Assembly: GCA_007118895.1 (NCBI GenBank)
Contig: SKQS01000222.1
Coordinates: forward strand, 1-39,761
DNA from: Wenzhouxiangella sp.
Lineage (GTDB): Bacteria; Pseudomonadota; Gammaproteobacteria; Xanthomonadales; Wenzhouxiangellaceae
Direction: 5' to 3'
DNA: 39,761 bases
The position numbers were made by a program, and so were the translations under genes. Below the pieces are notes generated by a model. The model did not search any database. It saw nothing but the letters and a program-made list of their open reading frames with translations, and was not told the origin of the DNA. How positions within the stretch are numbered: position 1 is the stretch's first letter; each line of letters begins with the position of its first letter. This document shows, in pieces, positions 18,691-27,692 of the stretch.

Positions 18691-19334
18691 ACAGCAGCGA
18701 ACGTCGGGAGTTCTTCAGCCGCCTGGCCACCATCAACCCGAAACCGACCACCGAGCTCAACTACAGCTCGCCGTTCGAGCTGCTGATCGCGGTGATCCTG
18801 TCAGCCCAGGCTACCGATGTCGGCGTCAACAAGGCCACTGCCAGGCTGTTTGCCGACGCCAACACGCCGCAGAACATGCTGAATCTGGGCGAGGAAGGCC
18901 TCAAGCGCCATATCCGCACCATCGGCCTGTTCAACAGCAAGGCGAAAAACATCATCGCTACCTGTCGCCTGCTGATCGAACGTCATTCAGGCCAGGTGCC
19001 CGACAATCGCTCAGAACTGGAAGCCCTGCCCGGGGTTGGCCGCAAGACCGCCAACGTGGTGCTCAATACCGCCTTCGGCCAGCCGACCATGGCCGTGGAC
19101 ACCCACATATTCCGGGTGTCCAACCGCACCGGCCTGGCGCCGGGCAAGACCCCGCTGGCGGTGGAAAAAGTCCTGCTCAAGCGCATCCCGGCCGAGTATC
19201 TGAAGGATGCCCACCACTGGCTGATACTGCATGGCCGCTATACCTGTCGCGCCCGCTCCCCCAAGTGTCCGGAGTGCCCGGTCAAGGACCTGTGCCGCTG
19301 GAAGCAAAAGCGCTTGCAGGCAGCGCCCTCCTGA
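18687..19334 (+). CDS. nth: Endonuclease III (DNA glycosylase/AP lyase)
   Basis: A 215-residue HhH-GPD glycosylase. The helix-hairpin-helix is LPGVGRKTANVVL with the catalytic Lys in GRKTAN. The catalytic Asp is in AVDTHIFRVSNR, and the C-terminal 4Fe-4S loop is C-x6-C-x2-C-x5-C (CRARSPKCPECPVKDLC). It removes oxidised pyrimidines from DNA. The ATG overlaps the rsxE stop; rsxABCDGE-nth is the same order as in E. coli. Confidence 0.97.
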   Translation: MNSSERREFFSRLATINPKPTTELNYSSPFELLIAVILSAQATDVGVNKATARLFADANTPQNMLNLGEEGLKRHIRTIGLFNSKAKNIIATCRLLIERHSGQVPDNRSELEALPGVGRKTANVVLNTAFGQPTMAVDTHIFRVSNRTGLAPGKTPLAVEKVLLKRIPAEYLKDAHHWLILHGRYTCRARSPKCPECPVKDLCRWKQKRLQAAPS

Positions 19335-19386
19335 ATTCATACTGAACTGCCCGATCGGCAAGCCGGAAATTTTTGCAAGCTGATCG

Positions 19387-19429
19387 CCAGACACCCGGTC
19401 TGGTTCGGCAAGCAGGCAATCAAGCCTGC
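19387..19429 (+). terminator. Two tandem hairpins after nth / ahead of hvfA
   Basis: CCAGAC-ACCCG-GTCTGG is followed nine bases later by GCAGGC-AATCAA-GCCTGC. No U-run follows either stem. They may end or attenuate transcription between nth and the peptide operon, or belong to its untranslated leader. Function is not decidable from sequence. Confidence 0.35.
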
Positions 19430-19487
19430 GCGAGATGGCCGCGAAGCGGTCATCAACTGATCAACACAAGGCAAGAGGTTTTTCATC

Positions 19488-19802
19488 ATGGCTGACAAGA
19501 AGCACCTGGTATCTGCAATCGGCGCACTGACCGCCGCATCCTTTTCGCTCGGCGCGTTCGCTGCCGCTGACTCAAGCGACAACCCGTTCCAGGCCGACGA
19601 GCTCGAGCGTGGCTTCATGACCGGTGAGGTCAACTTCGGCGAGGGCGCGTGCGGTGAAGGCACCTGCGGCGAAGGCACCTGCGGCGAAGACGATGACGAT
19701 GACGACGACAAGGACGAGGAAGGCGCGTGCGGTGAGGGTGCCTGTGGCGAAGGTGCCTGTGGCGAAGGCGCCTGTGGTGAAGGTGCCTGTGGCGCGAGCT
19801 GA
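19488..19802 (+). CDS. hvfA: HvfA/bufferin-type precursor of a copper-binding modified peptide
   Basis: A 104-residue exported precursor. It has a signal peptide (about residues 1-26, ending GAFAAAD), then a short linker (SDNPFQADELERGFMTGEVN). Eight Cys-containing pentapeptide repeats of the form EG(A/T)CG follow: three, then an acidic block with seven consecutive Asp, then five more. In HvfA of Haemophilus influenzae, EGKCG motifs are converted by HvfB/HvfC into oxazolone/thioamide pairs that bind Cu(I), and the related bufferins help copper tolerance. The three genes downstream match this pathway. Here the usual Lys is Ala or Thr and the repeats are split by the Asp spacer, both unusual. 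A Shine-Dalgarno-like aagagg lies nine bases before the ATG. Confidence 0.88.
   Translation: MADKKHLVSAIGALTAASFSLGAFAAADSSDNPFQADELERGFMTGEVNFGEGACGEGTCGEGTCGEDDDDDDDKDEEGACGEGACGEGACGEGACGEGACGAS
19641..19793 (+). repeat. 15-base tandem repeats inside hvfA
   Basis: Three 15-base units (19641-19685) and five units (19719-19793), each coding Glu-Gly-(Ala/Thr)-Cys-Gly, flank a GAC/GAT-rich stretch (19686-19718). Neighbouring units are near-identical at DNA level, so copy number could change by slippage or recombination. Confidence 0.9.
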
Positions 19803-19833
19803 ACAGGCCCGCTCCGGCTGACAAGCCATCACC

Positions 19834-20691
19834 ATGAGTACCGTTACCTTCCCCGTTGAAGGCGCCGGACTCGGCCTGCGGCGGGCCCTGCTGGGCCCGC
19901 TGCAGGATCATGATCTGTCTGCGCTGGGCTTCATGGAGGTCGCACCCGAAAACTGGATCAACGTCGGCGGTCGTCTGGGACGCCAGTTCCGTCAGTACAC
20001 CGAGCGATTTCCGTTTCTGTGCCACGGCCTGTCACTGTCACTGGGCGCGCCCGAACCACTGGACCGCACCTTTCTCCGCCGCCTGCGGCGCTTTCTTGAC
20101 GAACACCGGATTGAAGGCTATTCCGAGCACTTGAGCTACTGCTCCGAGCACGGACATCTCTACGACCTGATGCCGATTCCGTTTACCGAGGAGGCCGTGG
20201 ACTGGGTCGCCGGGCGAATTGCCCGGGTCCAGAACGAACTGGGTCGCCGGATCGCGGTGGAAAACATCTCCTACTACGCCACCACCGGGGCCGAGATGAG
20301 CGAACTGTCCTTCATCAACGCCGTGGTTGAGAGGGCAGACTGCCTGCTGCTGCTCGATGTCAACAACATCCACGTCAACAGCGTCAATCACGGCTATGAC
20401 CCGGAGATCTTTCTGGACGGATTACCAGCCGATCGAGTCGCCTACATTCACGTCGCCGGCCACCATCACGAGGCCGAAGACCTGATTGTCGATACCCACG
20501 GCGCGCCCGTGATCGACCCGGTGTGGCAGCTGCTGGACAAGGCCTATGAACGAGTCGGCCCGGTGCCCACCCTGCTCGAGCGTGATTTCAATTTTCCACC
20601 GATCCCGGAGCTACTGGCCGAGGTCGCCACCATCCGTCGACTGCAGCAACCCCATGAAACAAGGCAAGCCGGACAGCAACGCGCCTCCTGA
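19834..20691 (+). CDS. hvfB: DUF692 multinuclear iron oxygenase (HvfB/BufB/MbnB-like)
   Basis: A 285-residue TIM-barrel protein of the DUF692 family. Candidate metal ligands occur in the conserved blocks [47 protein letters not shown] and DTHGAPV. DUF692 enzymes (MbnB, HvfB) use a multi-iron centre to rearrange peptide cysteines into oxazolone/thioamide groups. It follows the precursor gene by 31 bases and overlaps hvfC by 38 bases, as expected for an enzyme-partner pair. Confidence 0.93.
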   Translation: MSTVTFPVEGAGLGLRRALLGPLQDHDLSALGFMEVAPENWINVGGRLGRQFRQYTERFPFLCHGLSLSLGAPEPLDRTFLRRLRRFLDEHRIEGYSEHLSYCSEHGHLYDLMPIPFTEEAVDWVAGRIARVQNELGRRIAVENISYYATTGAEMSELSFINAVVERADCLLLLDVNNIHVNSVNHGYDPEIFLDGLPADRVAYIHVAGHHHEAEDLIVDTHGAPVIDPVWQLLDKAYERVGPVPTLLERDFNFPPIPELLAEVATIRRLQQPHETRQAGQQRAS

Positions 20692-21433
20692 GAACCTGGT
20701 CCGGCTGCAGCGCCAGTTTGCCGACCATATCCGCAACCCGGACAGCGTGGCCCAGCCAGAGGGCATCGAACCACGACGGATGGCCATCTACCGTCGCCTG
20801 TTCTTTGCCAACATACGCAACCTGATGGCACGCAATTTCCCGGTGATCCGGCGACTGCTCGATGACCAGGCTTTCGATCGCCTGATTCGCGAGTTCATGA
20901 TCGAGCACCGTCCGTCCACCCCGCTGTTTCCGGAAATCGGCCGGGAGCTGGTGCGTTACCTGGCCGACTCGGCCTGTGACCACGATCACCGCCCGCCGTT
21001 TCTGGCCGAACTGGCAGACTGGGAGTTCATCGAAACCTGCGTACGCCTGGATGCCCGTGAGATCAATCCGGACCAGGCCACGGACAAACCAGATCTGCTT
21101 AAGCGCCGCCCGCGCATCAACCCTACCTTGAGGCTCAACCAGTCTCAGTGGCCGGTCCACCGCATCGGTCCCCGCTTTCTGCCCACCGAACCCTCTCCAG
21201 TGCTGCTGGCGGCCTGGCGCAAGGCCGACGACAAGGTCGCTTTCATGACGATCAATGCCGTTACCGCCAAACTTCTGCTGCTGCTGCAAGAAAACCCCGC
21301 CATGACCGGTCTGGATGCACTGAACGTCATAGCCGGTGAGCTTGAAGCCGTCGATCCCGATTCGGTGATTCGGGCCGGAACCGAACTACTTGAACGACTG
21401 CGGCAACGTCAGGTTCTCGTCGGCTCGGCGTAA
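20654..21433 (+). CDS. hvfC: DUF2063 partner protein (HvfC/BufC-like)
   Basis: A 259-residue DUF2063-type protein, with [15 protein letters not shown] and a segment [20 protein letters not shown] typical of the putative DNA-binding/RiPP-recognition N-terminal domain. The C-terminal part is winged-helix-like ([20 protein letters not shown]). HvfC is needed by HvfB for peptide modification and is thought to present the precursor. The frame is open further upstream inside hvfB. The ATG giving [15 protein letters not shown] is taken as start because the DUF2063 homology begins just after it. Confidence 0.9.
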   Translation: MKQGKPDSNAPPENLVRLQRQFADHIRNPDSVAQPEGIEPRRMAIYRRLFFANIRNLMARNFPVIRRLLDDQAFDRLIREFMIEHRPSTPLFPEIGRELVRYLADSACDHDHRPPFLAELADWEFIETCVRLDAREINPDQATDKPDLLKRRPRINPTLRLNQSQWPVHRIGPRFLPTEPSPVLLAAWRKADDKVAFMTINAVTAKLLLLLQENPAMTGLDALNVIAGELEAVDPDSVIRAGTELLERLRQRQVLVGSA

Positions 21434-21495
21434 CAAACGGTTAGGGCCGAGACCGGCCCAATCAACCCAATGACACGACAAGGTGGACAACAGAC

Positions 21496-22167
21496 ATGCT
21501 GACTGATTTCTACGACAACCTGACCGAGCGACTGCGCGGTGCCGGCGACTGGCTGGCCCCCTTGGGCCTGAGGCTATTGCTTGCCCATGAATTCTGGAAA
21601 GCCGGCGTGCTCAAGCTGCGCGATCCCAACGGCAATGTTTCGGGCTTTCATGCCAACCTGGATTTTCCCTTCCCGTTCGGACACTTCCCCGACGCGCTCA
21701 ACTTCTTCCTGGTCACCTGGGGCGAGATTCTGGCCGCGATTGCGCTGGTGCTGGGGCTGTTCACGCGCTTTTTCGCCTTTACCCTGATCGTGATTACCAT
21801 CGTCGCGATTGCCTCGGTGCACTGGCCGGCCAGCTGGGACAGCCTGGGCCAGCTGTGGCAGGGCTACTCGGTATCCAGAGTGATCGAAGACGGCGAGTTT
21901 CGCGGCAACTTCCGCATTCCGATGCTGTTTCTGGCGATGCTGATGCCGCTGTTCTTCATGGGCGCGGGCAAGCTCAGCCTGGATCATCTGCTGCTGCAGC
22001 TGACCGGACGAGCCGGCCTGATCGAACAACGCAACGCCGACGCCAAAGCCTTTGCCATTGCCCTGACCCTGTTCGGACTGATGGCCATCTACCTGATCAC
22101 GCTTTGGGGGGTCTTTCTGCTGCTGGCAGCCGTCGCGCTGTTCGGCTACGTCTGGCTTCAGCGCTAG
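21496..22167 (+). CDS. DoxX family membrane protein (HvfD/BufD-like)
   Basis: A 223-residue membrane protein with about five hydrophobic segments. The DoxX-type start is WLAPLGLRLLLAHEFWKAGVLKL, with GEILAAIALVLGLFTRFFAF in the second helix. DoxX members regularly accompany DUF692/DUF2063 operons. The role is unproven and could be redox supply or membrane handling of the metal peptide. It lies 62 bases after hvfC and is followed by a strong terminator, so it closes the operon. Confidence 0.88.
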   Translation: MLTDFYDNLTERLRGAGDWLAPLGLRLLLAHEFWKAGVLKLRDPNGNVSGFHANLDFPFPFGHFPDALNFFLVTWGEILAAIALVLGLFTRFFAFTLIVITIVAIASVHWPASWDSLGQLWQGYSVSRVIEDGEFRGNFRIPMLFLAMLMPLFFMGAGKLSLDHLLLQLTGRAGLIEQRNADAKAFAIALTLFGLMAIYLITLWGVFLLLAAVALFGYVWLQR

Positions 22168-22192
22168 GTCATCAATCCCCAAGCCACCGATC

Positions 22193-22231
22193 AAAGGCCC
22201 CGAATGCGGCTTGCCCGCATCGGGGCCTTTT
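22193..22231 (+). terminator. Rho-independent terminator of the hvf operon
   Basis: A long stem begins AAAGGCCCCGA and returns as CGGGGCCTTT, with an inner ATGCGG/CCGCAT extension, and ends in T residues. It lies 25 bases after the DoxX gene. The A-run/T-run symmetry would also let it work on the reverse strand. Confidence 0.88.
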
Positions 22232-22306
22232 CGCGATGCGCGACTTGCAACACGTCCTCCAGCCTGCGGCGTGTAAAATGGAGAATCACGTCAACCAGGC
22301 TGATTC

Positions 22307-22969
22307 ATGTCGGTACATGCCATCGTCAACCGGTTCCGTGGCTTCCTGCCTGTCGTCGTCGACGTCGAGACCGGTGGCTTCAACCCGGCAACCGACGCCT
22401 TGCTGGAACTGGCTGCCTGCATCATCGAGATGGACGAATCAGGCTGGCTGCATCCGGGCCAGATGATCACGCGGCACATCGAGCCGTTCGAGGGCGCCAA
22501 TATCGAAGCCGCCGCGCTGGAATTCAACGGCATACGCCCTGACCATCCGCTGCGCCCGGCCGTACCGGAGCAACAGGCGCTCAGAGACATCTGCCTTCCG
22601 GTGCGACAGGCGCTGCGCGACACCGGCTGCAAACGCGCCATCCTGGTCGGACACAACGCCGCCTTTGACCTGGCCTTCCTCAACGCCGCGATTGCCAGGG
22701 CAAATTACAAACGCAATCCATTCCACCCTTTCAGCTGCTTTGATACTGCCACCATGGGCGGCCTGGCCTACGGTCAGACCGTGCTGGCCCGGGCGATCAC
22801 CGCGGCTGGACTGGACTGGGACAAGTCGCAGGCCCACTCGGCCGCCTACGATACCGAGCGCACTGCGGCCCTGTTCTGCACCATTTGCAACCGCTGGCGG
22901 GAGCTGGAGCGCATCGAGCGGCGACTTGCGCGCGGACGCGAGCGCCTGCCGCTTCAGAGCGATCACTGA
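22307..22969 (+). CDS. rnt: Ribonuclease T
   Basis: A 220-residue DEDD exonuclease. Exo [10 protein letters not shown] carries Asp19 and Glu21, Exo II is NAAFDLAFL, and Exo III is [11 protein letters not shown]. RNase T trims the 3' ends of tRNA, 5S and 23S rRNA and works as a homodimer. Length and motif spacing match E. coli RNase T (215 residues). TAAAAT about 30 bases upstream is a plausible -10 box. The gene stands alone between the hvf terminator and sodB. Confidence 0.95.
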   Translation: MSVHAIVNRFRGFLPVVVDVETGGFNPATDALLELAACIIEMDESGWLHPGQMITRHIEPFEGANIEAAALEFNGIRPDHPLRPAVPEQQALRDICLPVRQALRDTGCKRAILVGHNAAFDLAFLNAAIARANYKRNPFHPFSCFDTATMGGLAYGQTVLARAITAAGLDWDKSQAHSAAYDTERTAALFCTICNRWRELERIERRLARGRERLPLQSDH

Positions 22970-23020
22970 CACTCGAGCAGCAAAACACCACAGTTCACGA
23001 CTACCTCACTGCCCGAATGC

Positions 23021-23049
23021 TTGAATCAGGACTGAATTGATACTATTTT
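23021..23049 (+). promoter_or_regulatory. Possible sodB promoter
   Basis: TTGAAT and TATTTT, each 4 of 6 to consensus, are 17 bases apart and end about 50 bases before the sodB ATG. Weak prediction. Confidence 0.35.
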
Positions 23050-23099
23050 GAAGGCCAGATGAATGTGTGGCCAAACCCCAAAACAAGGAGTGCAATCTC

Positions 23100-23684
23100 A
23101 TGAGCTTCAGCCTTCCCGATCTGCCCTACGCAAAAAACGCACTGGAACCCCATATTTCTGCTGAAACCCTGGACTACCACTATGGCAAGCATCACCAGAC
23201 CTATGTCGACAAGCTCAACGACATGGTGCCCGGCAGCGGGCATGAAGGCCAGTCGCTGGAAGACATCATCCGCTCCAGCAGCGGCGGGCTGTTCAATAAC
23301 GCCGCCCAGGTCTGGAATCACACTTTCTACTGGCATTGCCTCAGCCCGAACGGCGGCGGCGAGCCCGACGGTGAGCTGGCAGAGCTGATCAAGCGTGATT
23401 TTGGCGACTTTGCCAGCTTCCGCAAGACCTTTACCGATACCGCCATCGCCACCTTCGGTTCCGGCTGGGCCTGGCTGGTGGCAAAGCCCGACGGCAAACT
23501 GGCCGTGGTCTCCACTTCCAACGCCGAAACACCGCTTACCGGCGAAGACAAGCCGCTTCTGACCTGCGATGTCTGGGAGCATGCCTACTATGTCGATTAT
23601 CGCAACGCACGACCGAAGTACCTGGAAGCGTTCTGGAATCTGGTCAACTGGCAGTTCGTCAGCGACAACCTGAAATCGGCCTGA
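23100..23684 (+). CDS. sodB: Superoxide dismutase, iron type
   Basis: A 194-residue Fe/Mn-SOD starting MSFSLPDLPYAKNALEPHIS. Metal ligands are His in YHYGKHHQTY, His in WNHTFYWHCL, and Asp/His in the DVWEHAYYVDYRN block. FNNAAQVWNHTFYWHCL and FGSGWAWL are characteristic of the iron form. It converts superoxide to hydrogen peroxide and oxygen in the cytoplasm. An aaggag ribosome-binding site is nine bases before the ATG. A 12-base-pair stem-loop follows the stop codon. Confidence 0.97.
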   Translation: MSFSLPDLPYAKNALEPHISAETLDYHYGKHHQTYVDKLNDMVPGSGHEGQSLEDIIRSSSGGLFNNAAQVWNHTFYWHCLSPNGGGEPDGELAELIKRDFGDFASFRKTFTDTAIATFGSGWAWLVAKPDGKLAVVSTSNAETPLTGEDKPLLTCDVWEHAYYVDYRNARPKYLEAFWNLVNWQFVSDNLKSA

Positions 23685-23696
23685 TCGGCCAACCCC

Positions 23697-23726
23697 GTGC
23701 GGACGACCGGCTCTGGTCGTCCGCAC
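23697..23726 (+). terminator. Stem-loop after sodB
   Basis: GTGCGGACGACC pairs perfectly with GGTCGTCCGCAC around a GGCTCT loop, 12 bases after the stop codon. There is no U-run, so it may stabilise the mRNA end or act with Rho rather than as an intrinsic terminator. Confidence 0.55.
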
Positions 23727-23794
23727 CGCAACGTGAATCACTGCCCCAACATTGGGCATTACAATGCAGGCTTGCTGACCGCGGGCCAGTTTCG

Positions 23795-24973
23795 ATGACC
23801 CATCTGATGAACACCTACGCCCGGCTGCCGCTGGCCTTCGTCCGCGGAGAGGGTGCGTGGCTGATCGACGCAAAGGGCCGCCGAATACTCGATGCGATCA
23901 GCGGCATTGGCGTGTGCAGCCTGGGGCACGCCCACCCGCGGCTGGCCGAGGTAATCGCCGAGCAGGCCGCAACCCTGATCCACACTGCCAACCTGGCCCA
24001 TATCCCCGTGCAGGAGGAGCTGGCGACACGGCTCAGTCATGCCAGCGGTCTCGACCAGGCCTTCATCGCCAACTCAGGCGCCGAGGCGCTGGAGTGCGCG
24101 TTCAAGCTGGCGCGCCGCTTTGGCCACGACCGCGGCATCCACGACCCGGCCATTCTGGTCACCCAGAACGGCTTCCACGGGCGCACCCTGGCCGGCATCA
24201 GCGCCTCGGGCAATCCGGCTATTCAGCAGGGATTCGGCCCACCGGTCTCGGGCTTCGTCCACGTGCCCTTCAATGACCTGCCGGCTGCCGCCCGCGCCAT
24301 GGACGAAAGCGATCGCATTGTCGCGGTGCTGGTCGAGTCAATCCAGGGCGAAGCCGGCGTGCGGGTTCCCGACGATGACTATCTGCCTGGCCTGCGGGAA
24401 CTGTGCGATCGCCATGATGCCCTGCTGATGCTGGACGAGGTCCAGTCCGGCATGTGCCGCAGCGGCCGCTGGTTTGCCTTTCAGCATGCAAGCGGCGCCG
24501 AGCCCGATGTGATCACGGTCGCCAAGGCACTGGGCAATGGCATCCCGATCGGTGCCTGCCTGGCGCGCTCTCGGGTCGGTGATCTGATGACCCCAGGCAG
24601 CCACGGCAGCACATTCGGCGGCAACCCGCTGGCCTGCCGGGTCGCTGTCGAGGTCATGGGCATCATGGATGACCAAAAGCTTGCCGAGGCCGCGCGCCAT
24701 CGCGGCGCGGAAATCATCCGTCGCCTGCGCGCGGGACTTGCTGAAGTGCCCGGCGTTCGCCAGATACGCGGACGCGGACTGATGATCGGCATCGAGCTCA
24801 GCACGGACGCCACCGAGCTGCGTCAGGCGGCGCTGGATCGTGATCTGTTGATCAACGTCACTCGCGGCAACACGATCCGCCTGCTGCCACCGCTGATCAT
24901 CGACCGGACCGAGGCCGAAACCATTGCCGATGTACTGATCGACATCATCCGCGCGCGGGCCACTTCCGGATGA
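23795..24973 (+). CDS. argD: Acetylornithine/N-succinyldiaminopimelate-type aminotransferase
   Basis: A 392-residue class III PLP aminotransferase. PLP-phosphate loop NSGAEALECAFKLAR, aromatic NGFHGRT, LDEVQSGMCRSG, and the Schiff-base Lys244 in TVAKALGNGIPIG are all present; GSHGSTFGGNPLACR follows. Length and the N terminus (YARLPLAFVRGEGAWLIDAKGR) match ArgD rather than GABA aminotransferases. It makes N-acetylornithine from the semialdehyde in arginine synthesis and may also serve lysine synthesis. It overlaps the next gene, an ABC ATPase, by four bases; this pairing is not an arginine operon. Confidence 0.88.
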   Translation: MTHLMNTYARLPLAFVRGEGAWLIDAKGRRILDAISGIGVCSLGHAHPRLAEVIAEQAATLIHTANLAHIPVQEELATRLSHASGLDQAFIANSGAEALECAFKLARRFGHDRGIHDPAILVTQNGFHGRTLAGISASGNPAIQQGFGPPVSGFVHVPFNDLPAAARAMDESDRIVAVLVESIQGEAGVRVPDDDYLPGLRELCDRHDALLMLDEVQSGMCRSGRWFAFQHASGAEPDVITVAKALGNGIPIGACLARSRVGDLMTPGSHGSTFGGNPLACRVAVEVMGIMDDQKLAEAARHRGAEIIRRLRAGLAEVPGVRQIRGRGLMIGIELSTDATELRQAALDRDLLINVTRGNTIRLLPPLIIDRTEAETIADVLIDIIRARATSG

Positions 24974-26040
24974 CGCTCAAGGTCGAGCATATCCGGGTCG
25001 GCTATGACCAGCCGGACATCATCCGCGATCTGAGTTTCGAGCTCAGTTCCGGCCAGATCGGCTGCCTGCTGGGCGCTTCGGGCTGCGGGAAGACCACGGC
25101 ACTGCGCGCCATTGCAGGTTTCGAGCCGTTGCGTGACGGCACTATCCGGATCGGGGATCGACTGGTCAGCAGCAGGCAGCTGAGGCTGGCGCCTGAAAAA
25201 CGCGGCGTCGGCATGGTCTTCCAGGACCATGCGCTTTTTCCTCACATGACCGTCAGTGCCAATATCGCTTTCGGCATCCGCCGGCTCGGCCGTGCCGAAC
25301 GCCGGCGCCGTGTCGCCGGGCTGCTGGAGCTGACCGGGCTGGCCGGACTGGACCAGCGCTATCCGCATGAGCTGTCCGGAGGCCAGCAGCAGCGTGTCGC
25401 CCTGGCCCGGGCACTGGCACCGGAGCCAGCCGTGCTGCTGATGGACGAGCCGTTTTCCAATCTCGATACGCGGCTCAGACGGCGTATGGGCGAAGAGATT
25501 CGCAGCATGCTCAGCGAGCGTGGAACGACCACCCTGCTGGTCACCCACGATCAGCAGGAGGCCTTTGCCCTGGCCGACCGCGTCGGGTTGCTCAAGGACG
25601 GTCATATGTTGCAGTGGGACTCCCCTTACCAGCTCTACCACCGGCCGATCTGCCGCTATGTCGCCGCGTTCACCGGGCGAGGAAGTTATCTGCGTGCCGA
25701 GGTAAGGAACGACCAGCTGATTCACGCCATGGGCGAATCACCGCTGCCCTCGGACCGACCGCCCGGAGATGTGCTTGCGCTACTGATCAGACCCGACGAT
25801 GTGCGCCCCGATTCCAGGGGCTGCCGGGCCCGTGTCATCGGTCGCCAGTTCCAGGGCGCCGACATTCTCTACCAGCTTCGCCTGCCGGGCGGCGAGGAAA
25901 TTACCGCGCTGTTTCCCAGCCATGAAGATTACCCGGTGGATGCTGATATCGGTCTGCACCTGGATGCGCGGCACCTGGTGCTGTTCCCGCTCGATCAGCC
26001 GGAGGATGCCATCATCGAAGCCAGGCAGGTCTTGAGCTGA
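24970..26040 (+). CDS. ABC transporter ATP-binding protein (FbpC/PotA-like, orphan)
   Basis: A 356-residue importer ATPase. Walker A GASGCGKTT, Q-loop VFQDHALFPHMTV, signature LSGGQQQRVALARAL, Walker B VLLMDEPFSNLD and H-loop LLVTHDQQEAFALAD are all intact, followed by a C-terminal TOBE-like domain (about 240-350). Closest in style to the FbpC ferric-iron/CysA-PotA group. No permease or binding protein adjoins it. It is translationally coupled to argD and its 3' end overlaps purK on the opposite strand by 46 bases. Substrate unknown. Confidence 0.88.
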   Translation: MTLKVEHIRVGYDQPDIIRDLSFELSSGQIGCLLGASGCGKTTALRAIAGFEPLRDGTIRIGDRLVSSRQLRLAPEKRGVGMVFQDHALFPHMTVSANIAFGIRRLGRAERRRRVAGLLELTGLAGLDQRYPHELSGGQQQRVALARALAPEPAVLLMDEPFSNLDTRLRRRMGEEIRSMLSERGTTTLLVTHDQQEAFALADRVGLLKDGHMLQWDSPYQLYHRPICRYVAAFTGRGSYLRAEVRNDQLIHAMGESPLPSDRPPGDVLALLIRPDDVRPDSRGCRARVIGRQFQGADILYQLRLPGGEEITALFPSHEDYPVDADIGLHLDARHLVLFPLDQPEDAIIEARQVLS

Positions 26041-27116
26041 TCGGGCAGCACGGTCGTCAGCCGCTCGCAGCGTGCGGCCAGCTCGGCGGTGTGATTAGCG
26101 GTCAAGGTGGCGTGGCCAACCTTGCGTCCGGCACGAGCCGACTTGGCGTAGTCGTGCCAGGCCAGGCCGTCAATGGCCATGAACGTTGCCGGCTCGGGCA
26201 TTTGCCCTATCCAGTTGACCATCAGCGCAGGCCCGCGCAACGTGGTGCTGCCCAACGGCCAGTCACACAGCGCGCGCAGGTGGTTTTCAAACTGCGATGT
26301 CTCGGCGCCCTCGATAGTCCAGTGTGCCGAGTTGTGGACCCGCGGCGCAAACTCGTTGGCCAGCAGGCCCTGGTCAGTGACAAACAGCTCCAGCGTCAGA
26401 CAGCCGACATAATCGAGGTGATCAGCCAGGGCGCGGACCATACTCTCGGCCTGATGCTGTCGATCGAAAGGTGCCGGCGCCTGGGCAAACTGGAGAATGC
26501 CTTGATGGTGCACCGTCCGGCTTAGCGGATAGCAGCGCAGCTGGCCCTGGGCCGAGCGCACCGCGGTTATCGCCGCCTCGAAACGAAACTCGATCAAAGC
26601 CTCGAGGATCAGCGGCTGCCCACCCAGCCGTTGCCAGGCCGGCTCCAGGTCTTCCTGGGTGCGCAACACGGCCTGACCCTTGCCGTCGTAGCCGAATCGT
26701 CGGGTCTTGAGCACGGCCGGCAGGCCAATCTGTTCGATCGCCGCCAGCAGATCCGGCCTGGTGTCGACGGCGGCGAAATTGGGCACATCCATGCCCAGCG
26801 CGGTGAACAGTCGCTTTTCTTCGAGTCGGTCCTGCGCCGCAGCCAGGGCCGCAGCGCACGGGCGCACCTCGGTGGCCGCGGCCAGTCTGGCCAGGCTGTC
26901 GGCCGGCACGTTCTCGAAATCGCAGGTAATACGGTCGCAGCCGGCAAGGCGGTCAAGTGCACAAGCATCTGCCCAGTCCGCGGTGACCAGATGACCAAGC
27001 TGGCCGGCGCAGGCGTCGGGATTGGGGTCGAGAAAGCTGAACTCCAGCCCCATCGGCAGTCCGGCCAGCGCCATCATCCGGGCCAGCTGCCCGGCACCGA
27101 GTATGCCGATATGCAT
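25995..27116 (-). CDS. purK: 5-(carboxyamino)imidazole ribonucleotide synthase
   Basis: A 373-residue ATP-grasp enzyme starting [19 protein letters not shown]. Characteristic motifs: LPAVLKTRRFGYDGKGQ (ATP lid), ANEFAPRVHNSAHWTIEGAE (metal/substrate loop), and the final LTANHTAEL region. It converts AIR, bicarbonate and ATP to N5-CAIR in purine synthesis. Its ATG overlaps the purE stop (TGATG), so the two are coupled. The 3' end runs into the convergent ABC ATPase gene. Confidence 0.96.
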   Translation of the reverse strand: MHIGILGAGQLARMMALAGLPMGLEFSFLDPNPDACAGQLGHLVTADWADACALDRLAGCDRITCDFENVPADSLARLAAATEVRPCAAALAAAQDRLEEKRLFTALGMDVPNFAAVDTRPDLLAAIEQIGLPAVLKTRRFGYDGKGQAVLRTQEDLEPAWQRLGGQPLILEALIEFRFEAAITAVRSAQGQLRCYPLSRTVHHQGILQFAQAPAPFDRQHQAESMVRALADHLDYVGCLTLELFVTDQGLLANEFAPRVHNSAHWTIEGAETSQFENHLRALCDWPLGSTTLRGPALMVNWIGQMPEPATFMAIDGLAWHDYAKSARAGRKVGHATLTANHTAELAARCERLTTVLPDQLKTCLASMMASSG

Positions 27117-27625
27117 CAGAGCCGCGGGTCAGTGGCGGCCAGTACGCGCTCGGTCTGGCGAGTGCGATAGGCCTGGTAGGCGTCACGGATGGCCGGATGA
27201 TGGTTGCCAAGCATGGCAGCTGCCAGCAAACCGGCATTGGTAGCTCCGGCAGTGCCGATGGCCAGTGTCCCGACCGGAATCCCGGCCGGCATCTGGACGA
27301 TCGACAGCAGCGAATCCAGGCCCTTGAGGGTGCGCGACTGAACGGGCACGCCCAGAACCGGCACAACGGTCTTGGCCGCCACCATGCCAGGCAGGTGAGC
27401 TGCCCCGCCGGCACCGGCAATGATGACTTCCAGGCCGCGGCTGGCTGCGCTTTCGGCATAATCGAACATCGCATCAGGCGTTCGATGGGCCGAGACCACG
27501 CGCACTTCAAAAGCCACACCGAGTTCATCGAGCACATCGGCGGCAGCCGACATCGTCTCCCAGTCGCTCTTTGAGCCCATGATGATCCCGACCAGCGGGC
27601 GGTCTGCGTGAATGCTGGCGTTCAT
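27116..27625 (-). CDS. purE: N5-carboxyaminoimidazole ribonucleotide mutase
   Basis: A 169-residue class I Pur[14 protein letters not shown] binds the phosphate, SAHRTPD carries the catalytic His, and [12 protein letters not shown] and [20 protein letters not shown] complete the active site. It moves the carboxylate from N5 to C4 to make CAIR for the step after PurK. First gene of a purE-purK operon on the minus strand. The upstream gap holds a G-rich tract and a large inverted repeat. Confidence 0.97.
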   Translation of the reverse strand: MNASIHADRPLVGIIMGSKSDWETMSAAADVLDELGVAFEVRVVSAHRTPDAMFDYAESAASRGLEVIIAGAGGAAHLPGMVAAKTVVPVLGVPVQSRTLKGLDSLLSIVQMPAGIPVGTLAIGTAGATNAGLLAAAMLGNHHPAIRDAYQAYRTRQTERVLAATDPRL

Positions 27626-27692
27626 GTCGTCGTGATTACCGTTGTTGCGCCATGTTCAGCGCGCCAATGACAATCGGGCAATTTAACATAGC

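Noticed and set aside
19365-19403. GGAAAT followed by GTCTGG as a possible ECF-sigma promoter for the hvf operon
   Set aside because: Related operons can be ECF-controlled, but spacing and the -10 part do not fit well and the region folds as hairpins.
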